Below the pieces are notes generated by a model. It searched no databases, was not told the origin of the DNA, and worked only from the letters and a program-made list of their open reading frames with translations. From Tyto alba (taxonomy: Eukaryota > Chordata > Aves > Strigiformes > Tytonidae): 64,000 bases of DNA. Positions 1 to 12,600 of the stretch are shown here, piece by piece (position 1 is the stretch's first letter; each line of letters opens with the position of its first letter). The DNA lies in the NCBI RefSeq assembly GCF_018691265.1, contig NW_024881328.1:42883515-42947514 (forward strand), given 5' to 3'. The translations under genes were made by a program, and so were the position numbers.

Positions 1-1500
1 TTCACCACCAAAATCTTATTTTCAGTTACCAGTTGCATGGATGTCAACGCAGTCCAGTAAGACATTTCCAAAGCACTCAAGAGTTGTTGTCAGGCCCCTA
101 TCGGCAACAATTCTTGTGTAAATTTGTCTTTTTGCCACTATCTCACAAAAAACACTTCTCAATTTAGGAGAAGCAAAATGCTATCTACCCCCTATGCCTA
201 GGATATTTGGAGGTCTATAGGGTTTTCCAAGCAAATTCTCTTATTTAAAAAAAAAAAAAAAAAAAAAAACACAAAACAGAAACAACAACAAAACAACCCC
301 ACATATACCACAGAGCTTATTTTACTTCTACTCCACTGCCTTCCCAGACAAGGGTGATCACCTCTGGCCTGCATATCTCAGCCATAAGAAGAGCAAGTCC
401 ATCCCACGCATCCTCTGGAGGCAACCTCCTCCTCCTCGCGAGCTCACCAGGCACAGGCAAGGACTGGGCCACGGTCGGGATGAGCTGCTTAGGCAGCCTG
501 CCCACTACTCACCCAGACACACGCCGTCCGCGATGGGGATGAGTACGCGTGTGTTTATAGCAGCACGATCCTCTCGTGAGTAACTATGTTGGCCAGGCAG
601 GTTGCTCACCTTCCTCTTTCAGGGGGAGTGGGATCACAGGCACAGCAGGCTTCGCCGCGCGGGTGCTCGGGTCAGACTCACTGGGCTCCAGTGTGCAGAG
701 AGAGAGATGGACGACTGCTGCCACGGGAGCGTTTCGCTTAGCCTGCCTGTTGTCTCTGAGCAAGCCCCAGGACTGCCTGCTGGCTAGGTGAGTTTTCTTG
801 GCAGACAACAAGCAGTGGCATACTGACTGTGCCAGCTTTGGCGCTTCACGTGGAGTCCTTCCCTCGGCACAGAGCAAAAGGCAGCCAAAGAGCATCCTCA
901 CACAAGACTGTGGATGGCACCGCACATTTCAGACTATGGGGCAGAAAGGCTGGGCAGAATTGTAGGCTAAAACAAGCAGGTGTGTAAAACACACTCTCTT
1001 ATTTAACCAGCTGTAGCAAATAGGACTGGTATGATCACACTTTCTGCCTCACAGAATTGTCCAAGTCTAGTCCCCGCTGGATTTTCAGAAAACCCCGGAA
1101 TAGGAGCATAAAGGGCAAATTATTGCCTACTTCTACCAGGGTACGCCCAAGAGCACCTGCTCCCTAACACCACACACTGGTGCACCTGCAGCTGTATCCT
1201 TGTCACATCCCTGGTTCAGCAGGTCACCACAGCCTGAGTGTGCCGTCACCTCCTTGTCACCAACTGATAAAGAGCCCCCATATTTGCAGTCATCATACGG
1301 CAAGAAACAGACTGAGGGGCCACAGCCTCAGCAAACAACCCCTTGTTTCTCAGTTGTTTTGGTGCCTCGACAAACCACTCACCCTACACTAAAGGCATTA
1401 TTGGTCATTTTAGCTCTTCTCTTATTCATCTCCTACCAGCGAATACATCACACAACACACTTGGTCCCCAGCAGTACAGCAGGCAGACCTTCCATCATTT
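1..1500. other. Left edge, no firm gene
   Basis: Mostly AT-leaning sequence with an A run of about 23 bases at 247-269. Between about 350 and 900 the sequence is richer in G+C and CpG than its surroundings. Here the minus strand has two consensus splice donors (GTGAGC at about 615 and GTGAGT at about 512) and a third GTGAGC at about 445. The plus strand has a GTGAGT donor at 788. Short open frames exist on both strands, but none is recognisable. I treat the segment as possible exonic or regulatory sequence without a gene call. Confidence 0.4.
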
Positions 1501-1503
1501 ATG

Positions 1504-1566
1504 TCAAGGAAGGGAATGCATCTGCTTAAAACACTTCCATGAGACTTCAACTGCTTCTTCCAGAAG
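1504..1566 (-). CDS. Candidate terminal exon (unrecognised)
   Basis: Low-confidence exon candidate. On the minus strand a pyrimidine-rich acceptor (TTTTCTTTGCAG) precedes an open frame that starts at position 1566 in phase 0, reads LLEEAVEVSWKCFKQMHSLP and stops at 1504-1506. The frame is compatible with the candidate exon at 1721-1844, which ends in phase 0. No protein family is recognised. At 20 codons an open frame is expected by chance, so only the acceptor and the phase match support it. An alternative is that it is simply intronic sequence. Confidence 0.12.
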   Translation of the reverse strand, partial: LLEEAVEVSWKCFKQMHSLP

Positions 1567-1720
1567 CTGCAAAGAAAACAGCGTCAAATTCATCAACAGG
1601 CTGGGTCATCACAGGTGGCAACAAACCACCTATACACAGGAATAATGTGTATAGGGAAGAAGCATATGGCTCTAAATACAAAACTGTTTTAACAGCTCTG
1701 TAAAACAGAAGGTCCCTCAC

Positions 1721-1844
1721 CTTCTTCCTTTCCAACTGCATGACCAGCTTGCCCCCCAAAACCACCCACAACACAGTTCCACTACTCAGTTCTGAACTAT
1801 TCCTTCCACCCACTTTCCCAGACCACTTTTTCCCCACTGGGCAC
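1721..1844 (-). CDS. Candidate internal exon (unrecognised)
   Basis: Low-confidence candidate of 124 nt on the minus strand. The donor is strong (AAGAAG followed by GTGAGG). The acceptor ending GGCCAG has a short pyrimidine stretch further upstream. One frame is open through the whole segment: 1 nt, then 41 codons, ending in phase 0. It contains CPVGKKWSGK near the start and QLERKK at the end. It joins in frame with the candidate exons at 2412-2476 and 1504-1566. I do not recognise the peptide. Confidence 0.12.
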
Positions 1845-1943
1845 CTGGCCAACCATTAAGAGACAGAATTGCGTGTGAACTAGGAAATCTAAGTAATCCA
1901 ACAGTTTTCCAAGTCTGTTTCCATACATTTTGCAGCTACTGAA

Positions 1944-1958
1944 GGGGGGGGGGGGGGG
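1944..1958. repeat. Poly-G tract (G15)
   Basis: An uninterrupted run of about 15 G on the plus strand in otherwise mixed sequence. Long homopurine G runs recur in this window (CpG island, and C18 at 44,182). Confidence 0.9.
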
Positions 1959-2411
1959 TGTGGTAATGATAAAGAATCTTACAGTTCCACTATACGAGTG
2001 TTTTGACAGTATGAATGTTCACCTTCCTCTTCTCAGACCATTCCAGCTGTACTTCTACTAGTCACAAGTACAGATGTGCAGTAACCAGTAATTAAAGTTA
2101 TGATAGAGCTTTATTTACAAAGCTCTATTTTTCAGAGCTTAAATTGCTACTGTACTTCAGCCAAGATAAAAATCTTGGCCTAAGGGTGAAGTTTCAAGAT
2201 TGTTTTAAGCCAAGTCAGTCTGGTTGGTTCAGGATATCCAGCTATCGATGACCTTGCTCAGTCTGCAGGCCCTCTCAGATGCATACCATTAACACCCCCA
2301 GATGGCAACGCTACAGCCAGCTGACAAGATCACTTGAAAAACCTCAGTTAAACAAAACTTAACTGCCTGCTGACTCAATGCATCAAAACATGGTGTAAGT
2401 CATACACCTAC

Positions 2412-2476
2412 CATACACATCGCCGTGCTTTGAAGTTTATTTCTAGGTCCAGAGAAAGCTGCTCTGCCTTTCCAAC
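2412..2476 (-). CDS. Candidate internal exon (unrecognised)
   Basis: Low-confidence 65-nt exon candidate on the minus strand. It is bounded by an acceptor (AACATTCCCAG) and a donor (ATG followed by GTAGGT). In phase 0 it reads VGKAEQLSLDLEINFKARRC followed by V and two spare bases. A second frame is also open, so the reading is not unique. The two spare bases are phase-compatible with the candidate at 1721-1844. No family is recognised. It could belong to a minus-strand transcript from the CpG island or be chance. Confidence 0.15.
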
Positions 2477-2479
2477 CTG

Positions 2480-5040
2480 GGAATGTTAAAAGCTTTGCAC
2501 AAAACACTGCCTTTTAGCAGGACAAGAAAGCCAGCACTGTGAAGACAACAGCAGAAGGGATGGAAGGAGAACACCTTCCACACCCTGGCACTTCTTTAGC
2601 AGAACTCCAACACTGCAGGGTTTGGTCTCTGAAAGCCATGGAAATACCCATCTTCCAAAGAGCATTATCATCGACCCTTCTGCCTGAGACTGCAGAAGAA
2701 ACACCGGTAACAATTTGATTTGCTCCCCGCCTCGCCCTCAAAATCTACCAAGCTATTAGATTCCATGCTGCATTAACAGGCAAACAGCATTAAGTTTAAT
2801 CCCACATGCTCCGCGTAAGGTGATAACAGCATCACCTTGATGCTTGCTTGGATTCCGACTCGTAACATGCAGCCTGTGAACGACCCGACGCTGCAGCATG
2901 CATGTGCTTTGCACAGTCACAGACCTAACGAGAGGCGGTGACTCTGTTGGAGCTTATGGATTACAACTCTCCTCTGACAACAGATCCTGAACTTTACCCA
3001 GAGGAAAAGCAAAAAAAAAAAAAAAAAACCTCCCTTTGCTTTTCAGAGGTTATTTGTAAAATACTGTCAATATAGTATCTATATATGAAAGGAGGAGGAG
3101 ACAAGGAAGAAGCATATAGCTGTTTGAAAATAATAATAATTTACTATGACCTCAAAATGATTTACTGCATCTTTATTTAGAGCAGAGGCAGTGTGAAACT
3201 GTCTCCCAGGCTGATTCTTCTCTCTAGGGACTGTGCCTCCAGAGCCACCACTTTGCAAGATGACAAAAACAGTGGCAGTAGTCCTGAGGACTCACATAAC
3301 CCCTCCACAACATGACTTCAACTCCTGCTTCTCAAGCAGGATACAGTTTTACTGAATCTGTCCCGGGAGACCAAGTTTCACAAGCATTGCCCACTTCCCG
3401 AAGTGCTGGATTTCCTACAGTTTCAATGATACTTAAAACAGACCTCTCCCAGAAAACATATTTGCAAGCCTCAAACATCATCAGACATCCTCTCAAACAG
3501 TTTTAAGTCTCTGAAGACAGTGTTTCTGTCTCTAAACACATAATGCAGGAGTTACGGGCTGCACTGTAAAATATACCATCAGCTTAATGCTCAGCTGTAG
3601 ACAGAACAGCAACTAGAATACCATGAGCGTAATAGAAAATAAAAATAGAACACCAAATCTGCTGCTGTATTAGCCCAAATCCTCCCAAACCATTAATATT
3701 GTGTGAAAATCTGGACACTCCCCTCCATGTCCAAATACATAGTGTAAGAGTTTCAGAAGAAGGGCAAGGAAAAAAAATGATCAGAAGTGTGGTACAAATT
3801 TCTCATAAAGGTGAAGCAGATGAGTCTTCAGCCCAGAGAGAGATGACTTAATCATGATTCTGCATTACTGCAATAAGCTTAATATAGAGAAGCCAACAAT
3901 CACTCTGTTTTCCATCTATTTCCTTCAGAGCAAGAAGTTTTTCCCATTCTTTTTCTGGGAGAGAGGTTGGGTGGACACAGAAGGGAGGAAAACTATCAGA
4001 AAAGATACTTTGGGTGACAAGCTGAAGCAGAGAGCTACTACACTACTCCTTCTTAGATGCACTACGAAACTCGGAGTGTTGGAGAAAACAAAAGTTTTCC
4101 TCAATTCCACAAGCAAATTGACAGACATCTTAGAAAAGAGGTCAAACACCAAGTGCTTCTTCACAAGGCCATGAAACCTATGAGACAAGTCAAGAGAGTG
4201 TTTCAGAGAAGTGCCACCACATGCAAGTCCTGTTGTGAAACGCCTCCCAAGGTACATCGCCTTGGATGCCACTGAGGAACACAGCAATCAAGTACCTTTA
4301 AAGACAAAAGCCCACCTATGCATCAACCTACAGTCACCAAATCAACTCAAGTCTGCTTTATCCTACACTGACAAGACAGTCCCATCTTGAAAAATATAAA
4401 GTTTACTCCTTATAACTTTCTATATTGCACTGAAATCACATACCAAAGTCTTAATTAGTTTCCAGACAAGTGGTGAGTACACCTGCATTCATTAAGTTAA
4501 AGAAAATACTCAAGTGAGCTGGCAAGTGGAAGCATGTATACAGCACTCAGGTATCCATATGGAAGAAGAAAAGAGAGCAACATCAGTCTGAGTACCTGAA
4601 GCCTTCATTACAGTTAGAAATGTGTAATAATTAAACAGCAAACCCAACTTAACATAGCTGCTACAAAAATAGCTTCTCACCAGTAGTATACCAGGTATGC
4701 ACACACGTCTCAGTACAGATCCAGACTGACCAGTCTAGCCCTTATCACTAGAGTATCCCATCTTTGCTAAACCTGTTGTTTCCTTACTCCTGTCTTGCAG
4801 TAGCAAAACCAGAGGTACCTACGTTTAAGATCAAAAGCTCAACCCAATGATTCAAATGTCCTAGCCATCTAAGAAATACAGCAGCATTACCCAGTACTTC
4901 AAGGAATTAAAACACAGTACATTTGTTTAGCAAATGCTGACATTTCAATGCCAGCCATTACAAGTGCTATTCTCAGATGACAGCCTAGAGTAGAACAAAT
5001 ATTGTGGTTCCGCCTCTCCCTTAAACTTCCACTTTCAAAT
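2480..5040. other. Non-coding stretch
   Basis: AT-leaning unique sequence. It has an A run at about 3010-3028 and ATA-rich patches near 3070-3140. No convincing exon is seen. Overlapping frames of 72-120 codons around 3,850-4,290 lie on both strands and look random. A plus-strand GTGAGT donor-like site at about 4,473 has no matching acceptor or frame. Confidence 0.5.
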
Positions 5041-5053
5041 ACACGCTGTGAAG

Positions 5054-5059
5054 ATTTAT
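5054..5059 (-). terminator. Candidate poly(A) signal AATAAA
   Basis: AATAAA on the minus strand (TTTATT on plus), about 160 bases beyond the stop codon of the candidate terminal exon at 5217-5325. The spacing suits a short 3' UTR. The hexamer is common in AT-rich DNA, so this stands or falls with the exon. Confidence 0.2.
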
Positions 5060-5216
5060 TGCTTATACGCTCACACTAAACATTTTCACTTTGTGACAGG
5101 TTTTGTATGGTATAACGTTCAGAAAGAGATTCAATCTCTAACCACATTTGTCCTAAGTGTTAAATTACAGTATATGTGCATTAAGACTTCAAGAATAACC
5201 GATACCTACTCTGTAT

Positions 5217-5325
5217 TTACGCAGTTCCTTCAGGGAAGGCAATAATACATTGCTCGACGGTCCCTGGTAGTCGCTTTTGGAGCAATCCTGCTATTATTTC
5301 AGGCAGTGGCTCGTTAAGCAAGCCT
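5217..5325 (-). CDS. Candidate terminal coding exon (unrecognised)
   Basis: One of the better exon candidates in the left flank. On the minus strand the acceptor CTTATATTGCAG is followed by 1 nt and then 35 codons, beginning GLLNEPLPEIIAGLLQKRLP and ending with EQCIIAFPEGTA and TAA at 5217-5219. The peptide is amphipathic and leucine-rich, with a balanced composition. Its entry phase (needs two bases) matches the exit phase of the candidate exon at 19778-19917, giving an arginine at the junction. A poly(A) signal lies at 5054. I do not recognise a family. Chance remains a serious alternative because 35 open codons are not rare. Confidence 0.2.
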
Positions 5326-5655
5326 CTGCAATATAAGCAGTGCTATATACACGCACTGAAGTCACCATCAGACGTTGAAGGAAACAGAATGAGCAACAGC
5401 CACAAATGGCAAGACACCATGAACTAATTCTGAGCTACTTTATTAACACAAAACTAATCCACAGCTATTCAAGGGTAGCAAACCTATATAGAAATAATTA
5501 ATCTAATTACGTGTAACAAATTCTCAATAAAAATGATCAAGAAAAACTCCTTTCTACAGTTTCATACACCCTTGCTTCTTATTGTCAAGAAACACCACTA
5601 CTAATGTCAACAGCATGCACATTCCTTAAGTAAGGCTGCCTTTCCCGGGCTCTTC

Positions 5656-5756
5656 TCAGTTGTGTTTCAAAGTCAAGTCGGCTTCTCCAACTGCTCTCTG
5701 GTGGCAGCCCTTGCGCTTCAGTCGTGTAAATCCAAATGCTGAGACACTGGTCCAAA
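5656..5756 (-). CDS. Candidate terminal exon (alternative, unrecognised)
   Basis: The minus-strand acceptor CCGTGTTTTCAG precedes this segment. With two bases taken from the candidate exon at 5985-6033, the frame reads VWTSVSAFGFTRLKRKGCHQ and onward to a TGA at 5656-5658 (about 33 codons). A second frame in the same DNA is open for 57 codons and contains LDQCLSIWIYTTEAQGLPPE. The correct frame, if any, is therefore uncertain. The two frames compete, and neither matches a family I know. Confidence 0.15.
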
Positions 5757-5984
5757 CTGAAAACACGGGGGGCATTGATATTTCAGTAGAAATTAAGACC
5801 TTTTTACCCATTTCAATGTTAAATTAACACATACCAGCCACTATTAGAGCTTGCCCCTAGCAGAAGTCTCCAAGTTTTCCTCACTAAGCTTTAAACCAAG
5901 GACTACTTGGAAAAACATGCTTTTTGCATATTCTTCACAAAATTCCTCGTGGTACCTTCTACAGACACTTTTGCAAATCACCAC

Positions 5985-6033
5985 CTTGATCAACAGTTAC
6001 AGCTGCTTTGAAAGCTGAAGGTGTCTCCATGTC
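5985..6033 (-). CDS. Candidate small internal exon (unrecognised)
   Basis: A 49-nt candidate on the minus strand with a very good acceptor (TTTTTCTTTTTAG) and a moderate donor (CAAG followed by GTGGTG). Only one frame is open past 40 nt, reading DMETPSAFKAAVTVDQ and one spare base. If the donor is not used, the frame runs on to a TAG after about 24 codons, so it could also be a terminal exon. Phase-compatible neighbours are the candidates at 14880-15054 and 5656-5756. Confidence 0.17.
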
Positions 6034-6657
6034 CTAAAAAGAAAAACCTTTGATCATCTGCTGAACACCATGAAACCCCAAAAGTTTTTGTGGCCCTTTT
6101 CCTTCATTGTCAGGAATACACAAGAGTATCAACGTTATTTCTACTTTCACAGGTTTCACACCAATAGTAATACCACTGGGTAGCTGATGAAGGGATCTGC
6201 TGATATTGCCTCTATTTTTAGATCTCGACAAGTACTGCTGTCGAAGCAGCATTGCAGGTATCTCAAATACACACAGAAGCAAAAAACCACGGCTTTGGAA
6301 ACAACCAAGGGGATGATGAGTGGGCCTAAATCCTCCATGCGTAATCCAAGACTCTGAACAAAAGATCATCTTCAGGAACCCGAGCAAATCTGGAAATACC
6401 ACCTCATGTTCACTCTGCGGGAGCTCCAATTTAAAGTGGTCAACAGCTTGGAAAAATTTTTTTAGAGTCAAGCAGGAAAACAGCTCGTAGAGGAGCTGCA
6501 CATTCAGAAATGCAACTGACTGTGTGTAAAACCTGGGAATATGTAGATTTGCAGGATTACAGAGCCCTCCTTGACTAGCAAGACTCTGGCAGAGGGTCTG
6601 AAAGAGCAGGATGCTTCTGAGCTCGATCCAGTTTCTCAGCAAGAGCAGCAAGAACAA
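6034..6657 (-). other. 207-codon open stretch, probably not a gene
   Basis: A long uninterrupted minus-strand frame in AT-rich DNA, beginning at a TTG rather than an ATG. It is rich in Phe and Leu, with no motif, signal or domain that I recognise. In 64 kb read in six frames, an open run of this length is only mildly unusual. The downstream end runs into the acceptor of the 5985-6033 candidate, whose polypyrimidine tract produces the terminal Phe codons. I regard it as a chance frame or an old repeat remnant. Confidence 0.2.
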
Positions 6658-6659
6658 GC

Positions 6660-9600
6660 AGTCTCACAGATGGATCCGCGTGGGAGGGAGAAAGGATAAA
6701 AGTCTGCCTCGGGAGCCTGTTCCAGCTGCTACTGAAGCCTTGGAGGAGTCAGTACAAATTGGGCACAGTTACCTATAAAAATCTACCATTTGGGGTTTTT
6801 CTGAAGCCCTCTTCTCCTCCCCCCCCCCACCCCCCCATGTTTTTTCTCCTTGCTAGTATTTCTGCATTTGAAAGAGTTTGAATCAGATAGCTGAAAGTAG
6901 TGCTTGACAGAAGGTAAATGAATACCAAGAGTTTATGGACAACATCCCTCTCATTTCTTCATTCGTTCCTTGTAGATCACCCTACCTACAACAATTCAGA
7001 AGCACAAAAAACAGAACTCCTTTTAAATACTTGATTGAAGTGATAAAAAATGGTATTTTCTCTTTAATCAAAATCCCAATAACATTTTCAGTGCCCTGAA
7101 GAGTTTCTGCAACCAGCAGACAGCAAGCTCATCTCACTGACTGAAGCAATCCCATGCAAACTCCAGAACAGCCAAAGCTTCCTATCAGTGCGCCTGATCT
7201 AAACACAACACTTCAACAGCATACTAAGGTCCCCCCTAATTTGTGCAAATTCAAGTTTCAGCAACTTGTAATGTACTGCAACATTTTAAAACTTACTGTT
7301 GTATCACTGAAGTCCCATTAAAGCATTTCAGCAGCACCGAGATCTCTCTACTTTGCTGACATTCATCTTCAGTGTGCTGTACCGAAGATATTCATAAAAT
7401 CCTTTTTCCATGCTGCTAGTACAGTAGACACCAAGGGGGAATAAAACTGCATCATGATAGAAAGTTCACAGATCCAGTCACCTTTTTTCTGTAGACTTGC
7501 TCAGTAATGCAGCTTTTAAACTGAGTGATATTTTCTTCACCTGCTTGTGCATACACACACGATCTTCCTTTCTCTTTCAGAACAGTTCAATATAGATAAA
7601 AAAAGGATACCGACACCTTTATATAATTAGTTTTTGGAAACAACTGAAAACCTTCAGCTTGTCAGCCACATTTTCACTCTAGCTCAGCTTTCTCCACTAA
7701 TAATGAACAACCCACAATTCTTTACCTGGGGTTGTTTTTCAGATCCTCATACATAGGTAGGGAAAGGCAGAAGGAAAAACATCCAGCTTTTTTATTCATG
7801 TACTTCAGCTGTTACAGACCACATCTGAACTTCTTGTTCCTTCTGACAAAGAATCAAAATTACTGGTCACTAGCTGTGCCTAACCCATCTGGTCTACCAG
7901 CACAAAATAGCTGAGCACATTTGTCATCAATCACTGTTAATTACTTCATTAACTTGGAAAATAATATTGACTTTTTTTTTAAAAGAACAAACATTGTTTA
8001 AGGTTAGTCTAGTTTTGGGTTGGGTTTTTTTGTTGTTTTTTAATTGAATGCTATCTGATTACCAAGGGAAAAGAATTTAGTCTGAACACTAAAGCAACCC
8101 TGTCACAACTCGTGCAATTCTTTTGTCTAGTAAAACATTTCCCCAAGTGTCTTTTGGAACTGACTACACTGCAATGCTAGTTTTAACCAGCATTAAGTTT
8201 AACCAGAAACTTAATTATGCATGTTCTCAAATACTCCGTGCTCACTGCACATTGTTAACCGCGCTGCCATTTCCACCTACTACCACCGTGCTTTTCAAGT
8301 TCTGACCTTTGTCATGCTCTTGGAAAGAAACATGCCTCAAGGTCTCCACAAACAAGTTGCATCATTTTCAGGTGGGCATTTAGCCCTCTGCTGCCCGCTG
8401 CAAAATGATGACACAGAAAGAGAGATATTACAACAGTTTGTGCATTTTAATCTGCAACATGGATACCCTGGCACAGGAAAAAAAGAAGAAAAAAAAAAAA
8501 ACACAAACAAGTGTTATCATGCTAACAGCACAGACTAAAATCAGTTAAGATTCATACAGCATGATGCAAACTTCCCCCTGGAGTCTCTCACTGCTCCAGA
8601 GGCAGGTCTGGCTCACCCACTGAAGATCTCAGCCCTGCTCCACCACCTCCACCTCCCCGTCCCCAGCAGACGAGCTCACCTCCCTTCCAGGCACCCGTGC
8701 CCACTCACCCGGCCTCGGCCAGCCACGCTCTCTGGGAAGAGCCACTCAGCTTGATTCTTTATTACATTTTTTCATGCCCTAGTTAAGTGGCTTAAACACT
8801 TATTGTCAACCTTCAAAACCCTATTTCGTTTGAGAACAATCTGATGCCATTTTCTAAATCTAGAATGACACACACCCCCCCTACAACAGCACCTATTAAC
8901 CCAGCTTTATTACGCCACTGGCAGGAACCGACTGCCAGCTACCACCATTCATACACACACACCCCTTTTCGCTACTAACCTCCACATCCCACGAGCCTGC
9001 CCCACAGAGAAAAGGCTTGCCAAAATAACGCTGCAGGAAAGCATGCAGACCTCATGTAAGCACCCCGACTGGCCACTGCCCAGCTCATCAGAAAACAGCA
9101 TGCCCTCACCCACAAAAGCTAGCACCGGGGGATCCAAAGTTTACATTTTTGTAGGTTTTACTGCTACTGCCTTCCACTGAATGTGATACAAAACACGACA
9201 TTTTCTTCAGCAACGCAGTAATCCAGACCCCAGCACTAATGAACTTGTGGTGTCACTCTTCTATTTCTTCTTTTAATGGGCCTCTCTCTTCCTACAGCCG
9301 ATAAAAATCAGTGTACAACTCTAGTGCATTTTATATTTACATTCCTTCTTACTCAAAGGATCTTCACCAGGTCATGTCCTAAACCCAAATTTAAAATGCA
9401 ATGTAACTTTTGTTATTGGTTGGGGAAATCTTTTCTTCTCTGACATACACCTGTAAAAGCATGACAGAGCTGGCAGTCAAACACTGAAATTCAGATCACT
9501 GATGGAGTACTAAAAGCTAAGTCTCCAGTTATTTTTGCCCTGTAAAGAACTTTAAATGGTAACTAGAATTTTTTTTCTTTAGATGGTATGTGACATGCGA

Positions 9601-12600
9601 CATGCTAGCTAGCAGTGATTTTTTTTTTTGCCCCCATGCAGAACCGCCTTTGCTAAAGCATGGTGCTTTCAGGCTGAGGTTTATCAGGCAGGGAATGCAG
9701 AGCGGGCAGCATCACCAGCTCCCCAGGGACCATCCTGCTGCTCACAGGTCCTGCATGAAGCGCACGGGCTCACCCCTCGGGACACTGGGCAGGCAGTCCT
9801 GGCCACACTCCTCCATCCCTGGCTTATCTGCCAAAGCTGCCGAGCCCTTATCTGCCAAAGCACAAGTCTGCTGGTAACCCAAGGGGCAACAATCCCCATG
9901 GGAAGCTAAAAGAAACGTATGCCTTTACATTCACAGGGGTTCCAGGTTGTCCACTTGCTCCATTTTTAAATTACAAATCACACTCTCGAGCCACAGACAT
10001 GGCCAGAATAGAAAATTAACTCAATTACCAGAAAAATGTAAATTCCTGTCTTGTACCCCTCTAAGTAGGGACATGTTTTTAACGACCAACATCATCCTTT
10101 AATAAAAACTAGAATCTTCAGTCAAGTATTTCAAGCTTGCAGCTGACAAGCAAGAAAAGCAAGGAAGCCACAACTGACATAAATAAAATGCCCTCAAGTA
10201 TAGTAATTTGTTTTATAATACCATCAAAGCAAAAAAGGACAAAACCTTTAAAGAAGTACTTACAGGTTACCTTTAGAGAGTGGTACAGTGGACATCAAAC
10301 TTTTGAGAGTTTACTTACCAGGTGTTGCTTCTAACCTCAAGGATGTTATTTAACTGAGAGCAAAGGAAGAGCTCCATCTACTTTATGATTTACACCACAT
10401 TTTATATAGCTCATTTTGTCTGTTTTCACAACACGAACACAGCAAGACAAATTGGAATTGTTCCTTGATGTACGAAAACTGGATTGTAAAGCCACAAAAA
10501 CTGAGATATATTTCAAGGACATATATAGGATCTGACATAGGTGTTTTTTTAAGGTGGGTTTTAAAACAGTCACCAGTTGAAAAGACAGACTTCAACTCAG
10601 AGCCCTAGCTTAAATATGCAAGGGCTCACATTCTGCTAACTTTCTATGATCTAGATTAAAATTTACACTGCCATTTATGGCTTTACACACTAAACAGCAC
10701 AGACACAATATTCTTCCCTGTAAGACATTCCTCTTTCAGGACAGGAATCAAGCAAAGTAATTTAAACCTGCTTTTGCCCCTATTCAGCCTTCTCTCTCCA
10801 TTTTTAAAACACACCATGGGCCAAACTTCAGTATCTTTTACTCACTCTTCTGGGTTTGGGGATTTTGCACCTTTGCATGCTCCTAAATATCTTCCTGAAA
10901 CCTTAACACTAACAGTTTCACAGCTACCACACCAGGAGGAATTGCTCAGCTTTCAAGATGAGCTGTCATTAGCCACCAAAGCTCTGCTGTACAGAATCTC
11001 CTTTCGCTTTATCACCTGCTTCTTGGAATACTCTAAAAGAAATGAGCAGGAAAAAGTACAAGATACTTTCAAAATCTTTAGTTTTGTTGATTTTAAACAT
11101 TAGTCTGGATGCATCTGTGTTACCATGAACATAATGATTAATAAATTACATTATGCCAGAAGCAAAAAAAAAAAAAAAAAAAAAAAAGACACAGCCCAAT
11201 GGCCATCACCAGCAACCACCACTAGCTAAAACTGCAGTCGCTTTCTGTAAGAAGTCAGTGAAAATGCAAAGCCAGCTGTGGTGTGCTACAAAAGACAAAT
11301 AACTCCCCTGGATTTTAGTCATCTCTGAAAATTTACATTTCAGTACCAGTTTTATAAATTCAAGCAACAGTACACAGCCACTGCAAAGCAAACCTGACTC
11401 CCTGCTACCTCAAAATACTGTGCATGCAAAGCACACTCCAAGGCTGGGAAGAAAGAGATTGTAATAATTTTTTCCTGAAATGGAATGGGGAGATAAGATC
11501 AAGTGAAAAGGAATAGAGGCTGCTGACATATCTAGATGCACAGAAGCCAGTAAAGGTGCAAATAGGCAGCCATTTCTACCAAGAGTGCAAAAGCCAGTAA
11601 CATTCAAAAACAACTTAAATTCTGCTAAAAAACTTTGCATTAAAGCGAGAGACCAGTCCAGCACAGAACTATATAGAACAGTTCCCTTTGACCAAGACAG
11701 CTTCACTTCTCATTCAAGGAAATACTGAACAAAGGTTTCTATTCAAAAAAAAAGCCTCCATTTTGAATATGACAGTATTTATGAATCACTTTGGACACTT
11801 ACCTTTTAGCACTTTAATTTGGAAGTACTATAAAAAAAGACTCTACATAAAGCTGTAAACCACCCTGACAAAGCTGCATCAATTACCAGTTACAAACCCT
11901 TCCACAAACCAGGAAAGAGTTTGTTGCCCTGAAGCCACAAACAGCAAATTTCACACAAGATTTCAGAGAGAGGAGAAAATAAAGGCTATATTGACCATGC
12001 ATCCCTGAAGACAGATATTATAGAGCAAGAACTGAAGTTTACGTGACTTGATAGTAGATGACAAACACAGGAGAGCTGTTTCAAAAAGGCAATACTTGGA
12101 TATCCAGCTGTTGTCTTCCAAGTTTTGAGACACACACCAAGCAAAAATATATATATGTGACAATATGAAATATACGAATTCTTTGGGTTTAGATATATAT
12201 ATATGAAATATATAGGTGTAAAATACACATAGAGATATGAAAACACCAGAGCCAAAGAAAGCATTTCTTTTTATTTTCACTTGATCTGCCTATTACCTCT
12301 GAATCAGAGACATGAGCTCAAAGGCCAGTTTTGGATATAGCCTGAGACATGTATTTTGCACATTTATAAGCAAGAGCAAAAGCAGCTCTTCCATTCTATG
12401 GCAGGGACTGAACTCGGCTTCAGTAACTTGTTTCATTCAGTGAGCCTGTTTCCTAAAGGAGGAAAAAAAAGTACTCCAACTAGGACACCTGCTTGACAGC
12501 CCTTGGCTTCTCTTCTGAGATGAAGTACACGGGAAAGTCAGCTACCTAACGAGCACAGAGAACTTCAGTGCTTGCCAGTATCAAAAAATAAGTATGTACA

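Noticed and set aside
3854..4287. Possible transposase-like frames on both strands
   Set aside because: Lys/His-rich plus frames looked suggestive, but no catalytic motif, inverted repeats or family signature could be seen.
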